Below, piece after piece: positions 8,830 through 16,313 of a DNA stretch of 64,000 nucleotides. The notes under the pieces are model-generated. The model was not told the origin of the DNA and made no database searches. It saw nothing but the letters and a program-made list of their open reading frames with translations. The first letter of the stretch is position 1, and each line of letters starts with the position of its first letter. The position numbers were made by a program, and so were the translations under genes. This DNA comes from Candidatus Rifleibacteriota bacterium (lineage in GTDB: Bacteria; Muiribacteriota; Ozemobacteria; Ozemobacterales; Ozemobacteraceae): positions 88,125 through 152,124 of the forward strand of contig JADFXM010000014.1 in the NCBI GenBank assembly GCA_015233565.1, given 5' to 3'.

Positions 8830-9769
8830 TGTCGGAACTCAAACCAAAACCTTTAAAATTTTTTCCAGATTTTTTTCTGACAGTTAGGATCTTCCCCTTT
8901 TTAAAGCTTTCCGCTAACGAAAGTGGAACCTGGATTTCGGATTGAACCAACTTGGCCTTCATTTCCTGTTCCATTGCTCGGTTTTCTTGAAATTGTGCCA
9001 GAGCAATTGCTCTTCTTCCCTCAGCTTTTGCTTTCGCTACTTTTTTGTCCGCTTCAGCCTGAGCGTTTTGTAACAAGGCCCCAATATTTCTTGCTACATT
9101 TATGTCAGCAATATCAATTGAAAGAATTTCAAAAGCAGTATTGGAATCAAGTCCCTGAGACATGATTTTTTCAGTGATCACATCCGGTTTTGTTAAAATG
9201 TCCAGATGAGTCTCAGCAGAGCCAATAGAAGAAACGATTCCTTGAGCAACTCTGGCTAAAACTGTTTCTTCTCCGGCACCTCCAACCATGGTTTCAAGAT
9301 TTGCCCGAACTGTAACTTTAACATTTGCGGTCAATTCAATTCCATTCTTTGCAATCCCAGATACTTCTCCGGTGGAAAGAACTCTTGGGTCAACCCGCAT
9401 CCGAACTGCATCATATACATCGCGGCCAGCCAAGTCAATAGCAGCACAACGTCTGAAAGTCAGATTTAATCTTGCTCTTTCCGCACTTATTAAGGCATCA
9501 ACGACTCGAGAGACATTCCCGCCCGACAAATAATGGGCCTCCAGGTCATTCAGCAGGAGAGGAAGCCCGCCTTTGCTTCCCCGGATGTAGGCATCAACAA
9601 TCATATCAGCCGGAACTTTTCTCAAACGCATAGCAATCAGGTCTATAGGTTTTGCCGGGACTCCGGCAGAAAGACATCTTATATAGGTTGAAAAAGGAAA
9701 AAGGGATACAAGCATAAAAAAAAGAATAACGACAAAGAAAACAACAATTCCCCCAATGATTCCCGACAT
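8822..9769 (-). CDS. floA: Flotillin-like protein FloA
   Basis: A 315-residue protein, close to the usual length of about 330 for FloA (formerly YqfA). A single hydrophobic hairpin-like segment at residues 5-28 anchors it in the inner face of the membrane. The SPFH core then shows family features: AMRLRKVPADMIVDAY, the ANVKVTVRANLETMVGGAGE strand, LDSNTAFEILSIDIADINVA and the Ala-rich coiled coil QAEADKKVAKAKAEGRRAIA. FloA forms membrane microdomain scaffolds that organise signalling and secretion proteins. In Bacillus floA follows an NfeD-type gene; here none precedes it, and it is first in a run of exported propeller/TPR genes. A GGGG ribosome binding site lies eight bases from the ATG. Confidence 0.95.
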   Translation of the reverse strand: MSGIIGGIVVFFVVILFFMLVSLFPFSTYIRCLSAGVPAKPIDLIAMRLRKVPADMIVDAYIRGSKGGLPLLLNDLEAHYLSGGNVSRVVDALISAERARLNLTFRRCAAIDLAGRDVYDAVRMRVDPRVLSTGEVSGIAKNGIELTANVKVTVRANLETMVGGAGEETVLARVAQGIVSSIGSAETHLDILTKPDVITEKIMSQGLDSNTAFEILSIDIADINVARNIGALLQNAQAEADKKVAKAKAEGRRAIALAQFQENRAMEQEMKAKLVQSEIQVPLSLAESFKKGKILTVRKKSGKNFKGFGLSSDNG

Positions 9770-10422
9770 TTAATATCCCCTTTTAGTCAATTAATTAGGC
9801 CACAAATTTTTCTTAGTTCACCAATTTTCATCCACACTTAGGTCTTTTGGTGTTTTTCGTCTATCCGAAAAACTTTTCAACTCACTTCCTTCTACTCTTT
9901 TTGGTTAGCAAAATGTTGAATTAAACAGGCGCAAGCTACTCCGCGCTTAGAGGGGTTCAAACCAAGCACCCAAAAATGTTGAGAAAGTGCCAACTTTAAT
10001 ATTTCTTTCTCCTAAAAGCTATATTAACCTAGCATGCAATTTTTGTTAATTATTTTTTTTTTATTTTAAAATTTTTGACATTGTAGAAATTTGACAGTTT
10101 TTCGAAAAATCAGGGAAAATAAACAAGAATTGGTTTTTCGGTAGTGACACATTTTAACTAGTTTTCCTGGAAAGTTGTTTCAACCAACAACCTGAGAAGG
10201 GTTTTTCTGAAATTCATTCTTTCGAACTTGCTCTTTCCTACCCTCTTACGTTGGAAAGTACGAATTCGTTACAAATTTTTTTCAGTATCTCTTTTGGGGG
10301 GGAAGGATTCAAGGTTTATTGAAAAAACTTTTTTTTAGACCGCTTTCACAACCGTTTGAGACTTGGAATCAAAATAATTATCAGTCAAAATAGGGCGCTA
10401 ATTTTTACAGTTAATTTTCTCT
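9770..10422. other. 653-base intergenic region, AT-rich, no gene seen
   Basis: It separates the TPR gene ending at 10423 from floA. All frames are broken by stops, and homopolymer tracts are frequent (10 T near 10050, 7 G near 10300). The promoter of floA should be here, but I could not identify convincing boxes on the minus strand. A T-arm-like string near 9953 was tested for a tRNA and failed. Confidence 0.6.
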
Positions 10423-11040
10423 TCAGGGTCTAAGATGAAGATTGAGTTCCCGTTCTCGGGCTTTTGAGATCAAATCTCCTGGGGTGTAATAAATTCTTCT
10501 GGACAGTTTATCCTGCTCCTCTCTGGTATAACGTATCAAATTTTTAGTAACTTCGATATCACGAGTGAGAAATTTATCCGCATTTGGAAGCATTGAAGCA
10601 GTCATCCAATCTGTGTATGCAAGTTTGTATTTTCCCAATTCAAAATGAATCTGGCCAATTAATCGAATAACAGTGTAATTTCCAAAGGAAAAATCTCTGG
10701 CTCTTTTCAATCTTCGAAGTGCTTCGTCATAATCACCTCTAAAATAATCCCGCCATGCTGCATCTAAATAAGCAGCAGCGCGTTCTTCGCTATCCGGAGA
10801 CGGAGGGGGAGGAACAAAGGGCACTCCCCCTTTTGGTTTTTCAACGGGTTTTTCCTGAACACCAAAAAAGATCCTCAACCCTGAAAAATTAATGGAAGTC
10901 CATTTGGAATATCTTTCAGGAGTGAAAAGGATAACCAGAAAAACAAAAAAAAGCACAAAAAACCCGGCAGCAATTCCTATAATTGTATTCCGGCTTAAAC
11001 CAGTGAGGAAGTCCTTTATTTTTTCAATGAAATTGGACAC
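10423..11040 (-). CDS. Membrane-anchored TPR protein (205 aa)
   Basis: GTG start inside the end of the upstream gene (25-base overlap), which suggests coupled translation. The protein has one membrane segment at residues about 17-38 (IIGIAAGFFVLFFVFLVILF), a proline-rich linker (VPFVPPPPSPDS, about 75-86), then TPR-like helices (AAYLDAAWRDYFRGDYDEALRRL and LIGQIHFELGKYKLAYTDWM). The N-terminal 16 residues face the cytoplasm, and the TPR part is probably periplasmic. It forms a pair with the exported TPR protein encoded just upstream. Function unknown; scaffold in the envelope is inferred. Confidence 0.75.
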   Translation of the reverse strand: MSNFIEKIKDFLTGLSRNTIIGIAAGFFVLFFVFLVILFTPERYSKWTSINFSGLRIFFGVQEKPVEKPKGGVPFVPPPPSPDSEERAAAYLDAAWRDYFRGDYDEALRRLKRARDFSFGNYTVIRLIGQIHFELGKYKLAYTDWMTASMLPNADKFLTRDIEVTKNLIRYTREEQDKLSRRIYYTPGDLISKARERELNLHLRP

Positions 11041-11852
11041 CAGGCGTCTTGGCTACTTAAGCCTCTTTCATAAAGATAGTTTTGCCAAAATTGAAACTTG
11101 GAGCCTTTTCTTTCGTTTTTTAAATATTCGAAAGAAACTCCCAATAGGGCAGTATTCCGTTTCACCTCAAGATCACCTAAGTCATATGCTATTTTCAGGT
11201 TATCCCGAATTGCTTTTTGAATTGGCCAGAAATCCAATTTTTTCAGTTTTTCTTCCAGGGAATCGTTAGCCAAAGGTGAAATGAAGATCATGAATAAAGC
11301 TTTTGAGGAAAGGAGTGCGATTTTCGATCGAAGGTTTGAAAAATTTGAGAAGTCTCTGCTCTTTGACCAATTCTGAAGCCAGGACAAAAGAGAGATGGGG
11401 TCTTTCCCTTCAGGGGGTAACCAGCCACGATCGAAAAAATGAAGTAGTGTCTCTGGAGATAATTGAAGGAAATTAATTTTTGTGGGGCTGGCGGTCCCAG
11501 TTTCCATTTTTAGGAAATCAACATCGGCTTGCATCTCTGATAAATCAGCTGTCTCAGGCAATTTCGCTTTGAAAAGTTTAATTTTTTCTGACAAAGAAGC
11601 AATTTTTTTCAACTTATCTTCGGTTTGATCAGGGTTTAGCCTGATTGCCGAAAGATTGAGAAAATAATCGGCATCATTAACAAGTGGGTTCTCAGGCCAT
11701 GTTTTCAAAAAACGGCTGAAAAACTGTTCTGCTTCACGCCAGTTCCCAAGTTCGAAAGCTCTCTTTCCAGCATCAAAAACTTCTCTTGGATTTAATGCAC
11801 TACATTGAAGAGCCATGAAAGAAAAAAACAGAAGCAATATAATTCTCTTCAT
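11016..11852 (-). CDS. Exported TPR-type protein (278 aa)
   Basis: The longest frame begins at a GTG at 11891, but I chose the ATG at 11852: it starts directly with a signal peptide (MKRIILLLFFSFMALQCSA), and GGAGGG lies upstream at a slightly long spacing. The mature N-terminus has TPR/outer-membrane-lipoprotein-like helices (EVFDAGKRAFELGNWREAEQFF and FLKTWPENPLVNDADYFLNL). The Cys in the signal region lacks a proper lipobox (LQC), so lipoprotein status is doubtful. The C-terminal half is helical and unrecognised. It overlaps the following TPR gene by 25 bases. Confidence 0.75.
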   Translation of the reverse strand: MKRIILLLFFSFMALQCSALNPREVFDAGKRAFELGNWREAEQFFSRFLKTWPENPLVNDADYFLNLSAIRLNPDQTEDKLKKIASLSEKIKLFKAKLPETADLSEMQADVDFLKMETGTASPTKINFLQLSPETLLHFFDRGWLPPEGKDPISLLSWLQNWSKSRDFSNFSNLRSKIALLSSKALFMIFISPLANDSLEEKLKKLDFWPIQKAIRDNLKIAYDLGDLEVKRNTALLGVSFEYLKNERKGSKFQFWQNYLYERGLSSQDAWCPISLKK

Positions 11853-12001
11853 TGATATAGCTGTCCCTCCATTGTTTTCCCGTTCAATCACCCCAAAAAA
11901 CCTTATGTTAAAGACAATTCAACGTTGTACTTGATTGTAAAGAATTGTCAAATTGGCTGCTGATAAGTATGAATTGATGGGGGTTAGAACTATCTGGCAT
12001 G

Positions 12002-13183
12002 TCATTCTTTCTGTTTTCCAGCTTTTTGCCTTTCAAAAAGTGAATAGATCAGATTATTATATAAATCTCTGCCTATTCTGACAGATTCATGATCTTTGAG
12101 GAACCATCCTGCCCTTTCGAGAGTATCCATTAATAAATACGCCCCGCGGAAAACTTGGGACGGGTCAAAATTCCAATTGGAAGCCCACCAGTATTGACAA
12201 CTGTAAACTGCCTTATCAAGAAGTTTTCTCGTATCCTGGTCTCCCTGGGCACTTGCTCGCCATGCTAAAGACATAACATGATTTGTCAGAACCCATTGAT
12301 TGTGATGAATTGAGTTGAATTTGCTATGCCATAAAGGATAAGGATCATCAACATTCAAATCCTGGAGTGAGGCGGACCAGGTTGACGGAGGAACATAGGC
12401 TTCCCGGGTGGGAAATCTGGTAAACAAATCGCTCAACGTAACAAGTCTAATTTCATTATCATCCTTAAGTGCATACAAAAGGCTTCTTAGAAATTTTTCC
12501 TCGTAATATTTATGGTGATGTCCAAAAGTTTCGCCATCCATTGCAATTACAATGTATCCATCACGATCTTGAAACCAATTGTTCATCCTTTCTTTAATGA
12601 TTTTCAAGAACTCCCTGCCCTTCCAACCATGAAAAGAGATATCATTTGACCAACTGTTGCTCCGTAAAAAAACACCTGAATCACCCATTTTTGGAATAAA
12701 ATCAAAGGGAGGAGTACCATTGTGGTAGGAATAGGGAAGATCGTCAGTAATGCACCACTGATAACCCAAATCATGAAAAAGGCGCCCAACATGACCTGAA
12801 AAACACATTTCCGGAGGAAAAACCCCTTTTGGGGCATAGGTTGGTCCAAAAACAGACTGATTACCTTTTCGATTTAGCTCAAGTTGGCGCTTTATTTCGC
12901 AAATTGGAATAAGCGGAAAAATAGGATGGTAAGCGCCTGAATCGACAAATTCAACATGGCCATTTGTCGCAGCTTTTTTTAGACCATCGATTATATCCGT
13001 ATGACCCCTGTTAACTAAAATTTCGGTAAGACTATAGTTGATATTAAGCGTGAAACGCGGCTCCAGTTCACTATTGAAAATATCAACTAACGGAAGATAA
13101 CATTCCCGAGCAATGTCATCAACTACAAATCCTAGCTGGGTGGGTGGTTGATAAATGTGTAAAAGGATTGCAAGATATTTCAT
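12002..13183 (-). CDS. Glycoside hydrolase family 57 enzyme (393 aa)
   Basis: The N-terminus has the first family motif as HIYQPP (usually HxHQP) at about residue 8. The conserved region around the glutamate nucleophile appears as GVFPPEMCFS (about residue 119), and the region of the acid/base aspartate as IAMDGETFGHH (about residue 210). GH57 enzymes are mostly amylases, amylopullulanases, branching enzymes and 4-alpha-glucanotransferases acting on glycogen or starch-like glucans. There is no signal peptide, so a cytoplasmic role in storage glucan turnover is likely. The exact specificity cannot be read from sequence. The next gene upstream starts only 27 bases away (13211), so a shared transcript with the molybdenum-hydroxylase subunits is possible, although they are not obviously related in function. 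Confidence 0.85.
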   Translation of the reverse strand: MKYLAILLHIYQPPTQLGFVVDDIARECYLPLVDIFNSELEPRFTLNINYSLTEILVNRGHTDIIDGLKKAATNGHVEFVDSGAYHPIFPLIPICEIKRQLELNRKGNQSVFGPTYAPKGVFPPEMCFSGHVGRLFHDLGYQWCITDDLPYSYHNGTPPFDFIPKMGDSGVFLRSNSWSNDISFHGWKGREFLKIIKERMNNWFQDRDGYIVIAMDGETFGHHHKYYEEKFLRSLLYALKDDNEIRLVTLSDLFTRFPTREAYVPPSTWSASLQDLNVDDPYPLWHSKFNSIHHNQWVLTNHVMSLAWRASAQGDQDTRKLLDKAVYSCQYWWASNWNFDPSQVFRGAYLLMDTLERAGWFLKDHESVRIGRDLYNNLIYSLFERQKAGKQKE

Positions 13184-13210
13184 TTTTTTTCACCAATTAT
13201 TGGAATTAAA

Positions 13211-14062
13211 TTAGAGTCCCAGCTCGGAAAGAATTCTTGAGACTAGTACTTTAACCATTTTCTTACGATAAGTAGCGGTAGATCTTATATCATCGATTGG
13301 AGAAACGCATTCAGCAGCCATTGTGGCTGCTTTATCAACACAATCAGGAGCAAGGGGGAGGGGTTTTCCAACCAAAAAATCTTCAGCTTCACGTGCTCTT
13401 ATAACTGTTGGAGCGACTGCGCCAAGGGCAATTCCGAATTTTTTACTTTCGCTTTCATCATCCCAGGTTGAGACTGCAGCGGAAACCTTGGAAATAGCAT
13501 GTGCACGCCTTTCACCCAGTTTCATAAATCGTCCCATAGTTTTTCGTTCTGAAAGTTCGAAGGCTTCGATAAAATCTCCTTCTTCAAGAGTGGTTTTCCC
13601 CGGACCCTTGAAAAAGCGATCGATTTCGACGCTCTTGTATCCATTGATTCCTGAAATAATAACTCGCGCTTCAAGGCTCATCAATGCTGGAATTGTATCT
13701 CCAGCGGGAGAAGCGTTAGCCGAATTTCCCCCCAGAGTTGCTGTCTCACGAATTTGAGGAGCACCAACCTGGCTAGCTGCTGAACATAACGTTGGGAACC
13801 ATTCCTGTAAACAACGGTTTTCGCTGATTTGTCGCATCGTGCACATTGAACCAATTCTTATTTTTCCCGCACCTAACTCAATTTTATTATAACCAAGGGT
13901 TGACAAGTCAACAAAATGACTCAATTCCGGAAATAAACCGTTCTTCCATTTAACGATCAAGTCAGTTCCGCCAGCAATAATCCTTGCGTTGGAATTCGCA
14001 AATAGAATTTTGCCAACCTCAATTACAGTTTTTGGCTTGACATATGATATTTCCAAATTCAA
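13211..14062 (-). CDS. FAD-binding medium subunit of a molybdenum hydroxylase (CoxM/XdhB type)
   Basis: 283 residues, the usual size for this subunit. The FAD pyrophosphate-binding motifs of the family are present: ARIIAGGTDLIVKWKNG (about residues 29-45) and ATLGGNSANASPAGDTIPAL (about 108-127). The C-terminal part has the CO-dehydrogenase flavoprotein C-terminal fold (GIALGAVAPTVIRAREAE). The start is TTG with AGGAGG eight bases upstream. The subunit passes electrons from the [2Fe-2S] subunit to FAD in xanthine dehydrogenase or carbon-monoxide dehydrogenase-type enzymes. The iron-sulfur subunit is encoded 115 bases upstream, but the molybdopterin subunit is not beside it. Confidence 0.9.
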   Translation of the reverse strand: MNLEISYVKPKTVIEVGKILFANSNARIIAGGTDLIVKWKNGLFPELSHFVDLSTLGYNKIELGAGKIRIGSMCTMRQISENRCLQEWFPTLCSAASQVGAPQIRETATLGGNSANASPAGDTIPALMSLEARVIISGINGYKSVEIDRFFKGPGKTTLEEGDFIEAFELSERKTMGRFMKLGERRAHAISKVSAAVSTWDDESESKKFGIALGAVAPTVIRAREAEDFLVGKPLPLAPDCVDKAATMAAECVSPIDDIRSTATYRKKMVKVLVSRILSELGL

Positions 14063-14177
14063 AATACTTTCCTCCTTGCTTGAAACAAATAGCGAATAAC
14101 CTTAATGAGAAATTCGGGAAGCTTCGCCATGTTTTTTAAGCGAAAGTCCTTTAAGTATTACATACACAATAGCTTTA

Positions 14178-14660
14178 TTAATCGGATTCTTCTCCAGCTC
14201 GTTTGACAGCCGAAACTATTTTTTCGTATCCAGTACAACGGCAAATATTCCCAGATAAAGATTCTTTTATTGTTGCTTCTGATGGGTTAGGATTTCGCTT
14301 AAGCAGAGAATAAGAAGAAATCAACATTCCCGGAGTGCAAAAACCACATTGCACGGCTCCTTCATTTACATATGCGTTCTGGATCTTCTTCATCAAAGGG
14401 TCTTCCGCAAGTCCTTCAAGAGTAAGAATTTCATCCGTTTCACAAAGCGTTACTGCAAGTTTAAGGCAGGAATTGATCGGATATCCATTAAACAAAACCC
14501 CACAAGCTCCGCATTCTCCTTTTCCGCAGCCTTCTTTAACTGCTGTAAGTGCAAAATCCTCTCTCAACATTTCAAGTAAAGTCCGCCTGGGAGAAATTTG
14601 CTTCCCGACCTGACAGCCATTAAGTTTGAATTTAACCCAAATTTTTTCCTCAGCAGCCAT
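14178..14660 (-). CDS. [2Fe-2S] small subunit of a molybdenum hydroxylase (CoxS/XdhC type)
   Basis: 160 residues with all eight cysteine ligands in the expected order: a plant-type ferredoxin cluster CGKGECGACG with a further Cys in NSCLKLA, then a helical-domain cluster CGFCTPGM followed by CRCTGYEKI. It relays electrons from the molybdenum cofactor to the FAD subunit. The ATG has GGAGGGAAA directly upstream. It comes first in a two-subunit unit with the FAD subunit. The catalytic large subunit is absent from both sides: the upstream gene is a GAF/degenerate-GGDEF protein, and downstream of the FAD subunit is a GH57 enzyme. Confidence 0.93.
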   Translation of the reverse strand: MAAEEKIWVKFKLNGCQVGKQISPRRTLLEMLREDFALTAVKEGCGKGECGACGVLFNGYPINSCLKLAVTLCETDEILTLEGLAEDPLMKKIQNAYVNEGAVQCGFCTPGMLISSYSLLKRNPNPSEATIKESLSGNICRCTGYEKIVSAVKRAGEESD

Positions 14661-14960
14661 TTTCCCTCCAAAATAATGCGAAAATCATTATATCAAATTG
14701 CACATTCATACGATTGCCTGAAACAACGGCACCTAACGCGCTAATCCAAATCACTTAAACCAAACAAAAGCAACAAAATAAAGCTGTGTCAACTCAATTA
14801 CTAGTGATCATGCCGCATTGCAAGAAATGTTAATCATTTTTATTGAGTCTGTCAAAGCAATTTCAATTTGGTCTAATTTCAAAGGGGATTGCTCTGGACA
14901 ACACCGCCTCACAACTGCACATTCCCCTGAATTCCTGAAATGATAGAAACAATCCAATTT
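14661..14960. other. 300-base intergenic region with a probable promoter
   Basis: Nothing coding was seen. It contains the extended -10 element of the iron-sulfur subunit gene at 14687-14695 and the untranscribed or trailing region of the GAF/GGDEF-like gene. Confidence 0.5.
14687..14695 (-). promoter_or_regulatory. Extended -10 promoter for the [2Fe-2S] subunit gene
   Basis: On the minus strand TGATATAAT matches an extended -10 (TGnTATAAT). No good -35 is visible, as is common for extended -10 promoters. Transcription would begin about 20 bases before the ATG. Confidence 0.5.
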
Positions 14961-16193
14961 TTAGAATTCTCCTGGAGTGGAAATAATTTCGCCAAATGCT
15001 ATAAAGGGAACCTCTTTTCTGATAGCAGTCTCAAGAGCATCAGAGGCTTTGTCTGCCAACCCTGTTCCATGTGAGGAATCACAAGGATAAGTAGCTGTTC
15101 CAGCATTTAAAGATAGTTCAGGAAATTCTCCCATTTCTTTGATTGCAGTTGAAATGTGTTTTCGAAATGCTGAAACAATTCTTTGGGCAACCATTTTAGC
15201 AACCTCAGGGGTCGTTTCGGTAAGTATTGCCGCGTAGACTCCGGGTTTGTCCCAGAGGAACATCAAGTCCAGTTTTCTCAATGAATCTCTTAAAGAAGCC
15301 GCGACAGCAAGTTGCACCCGATCTTTTACGGCAGGAGAAAAATTACTGAAATTGGAAACCTTGAGGTACATCAAAGTCATATTCTGGCCGTATCTTTCTG
15401 ATCGTTCAATCTCAGTTTCAAAGGTCAGCTTGAATCCCTCATATTTCATTAAACCTGTTTTCGAATCCACCATAAGATTTCCGGCAGATTTGGCTTGAAC
15501 GCAAACCAGCGAAAGGATTCCTTCGAGGTAGAGTGCAAGCCATTCACGATCGAATTTCGCAATTTTTCTGGAATTGGGGGTTGTTATTGCCATCCAAAAT
15601 CCGCGAATATCAGTAATTCCTTTTAGAGGAATAATCCTGGCTCTTAAATGGGTAATACCTGAGAAAAACACAGTGCTCGTCAAAATAGAGTCCCATTTAA
15701 ACAGCTTTTCTTCCCCCAACCCTCCTGGGTATTTTAAAATAACATAACCCTCTGAAAGATAAAACCTTGAAGAAGTTATCTGAGTGGAAAGAGGTCCCGC
15801 ACTGGCAATCATTGTGAAGCCACCTTTTTCTTCGGCAATAAAAAGGGCTGAGGATTCGTCCCTGGTCATTCCAAGAAATTCAGAAAGGATATCGTTCAAT
15901 AAACTATAATCAACGTTTGATCTTTCTGAAATTAATTTTCGCAAAGAGCAAAGTGAAAACTTGCCACTCGGTGGGCCGGATGAAGCACTTTCTGAGGGTG
16001 AAAAAGAAGTTTTGAAAGTTTCGCGAAAGATCAGGAATGTGTTGATAATGACCAGAAAAGCTAATATTCCCGGCAGTTTTACGGTAGTATCCTGCCAAAA
16101 GTCCCCCTTCCAAATTCCGAAAACAAGGAAGACCACTAATATCAGATTGCTGAACAAATAAAGGTTTAAATTCTCGTTTTTCAGCTTTTTCAC
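14961..16193 (-). CDS. Membrane GAF protein with a degenerate GGDEF domain (410 aa)
   Basis: The open frame extends to a TTG at 16307, but the GTG at 16193 has AGGAAGGG seven bases upstream and removes an unlikely 38-residue leader that would run into the divergent mfd promoter region. Two membrane segments (about residues 8-28 and 35-54) precede a GAF-like region (about 90-235) and a GGDEF-fold domain (about 240-405) recognised from DSKTGLMKYEGF near its start and LSLNAGTATYP near its end. The active-site loop that should read GGDEF reads WDKPG within LFLWDKPGVYAAIL, so cyclic-di-GMP synthesis is very unlikely. It could act as a binding or regulatory domain. Divergently arranged with mfd. 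Confidence 0.8.
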   Translation of the reverse strand: MKKLKNENLNLYLFSNLILVVFLVFGIWKGDFWQDTTVKLPGILAFLVIINTFLIFRETFKTSFSPSESASSGPPSGKFSLCSLRKLISERSNVDYSLLNDILSEFLGMTRDESSALFIAEEKGGFTMIASAGPLSTQITSSRFYLSEGYVILKYPGGLGEEKLFKWDSILTSTVFFSGITHLRARIIPLKGITDIRGFWMAITTPNSRKIAKFDREWLALYLEGILSLVCVQAKSAGNLMVDSKTGLMKYEGFKLTFETEIERSERYGQNMTLMYLKVSNFSNFSPAVKDRVQLAVAASLRDSLRKLDLMFLWDKPGVYAAILTETTPEVAKMVAQRIVSAFRKHISTAIKEMGEFPELSLNAGTATYPCDSSHGTGLADKASDALETAIRKEVPFIAFGEIISTPGEF

Positions 16194-16246
16194 GCCAATT
16201 CCCTTCCTGAGATTTGAACTTGACTGAGAGCTTTTGTTAACGTATT

Positions 16247-16261
16247 CTTGCGCAAGCGCAA
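16247..16261. promoter_or_regulatory. Palindrome in the divergent intergenic region between mfd and the GAF/GGDEF-like gene
   Basis: CTTGCGCAAG (16247-16256) is a perfect 10-base palindrome and overlaps a second arm pair, TTGCGC-AA-GCGCAA (16248-16261). Its position 53 bases before the mfd start and 54 bases from the other start fits an operator or stem, but no regulator is known for it. Confidence 0.35.
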
Positions 16262-16313
16262 AGTTATTATACACGGACTGAAATTTTATCGCAACGCAGG
16301 GAGTCAAGCAAAC

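Noticed and set aside
9940..9970. T-arm-like string (GGTTCAAACC) that suggested a tRNA
   Set aside because: The flanking bases cannot form a five-pair T stem, and no acceptor, D or anticodon arm is found nearby.
16193..16307. N-terminal extension of the GAF/GGDEF-like frame to a TTG
   Set aside because: The GTG at 16193 has a strong ribosome binding site, and the extension runs across the intergenic region and nearly to the mfd start.
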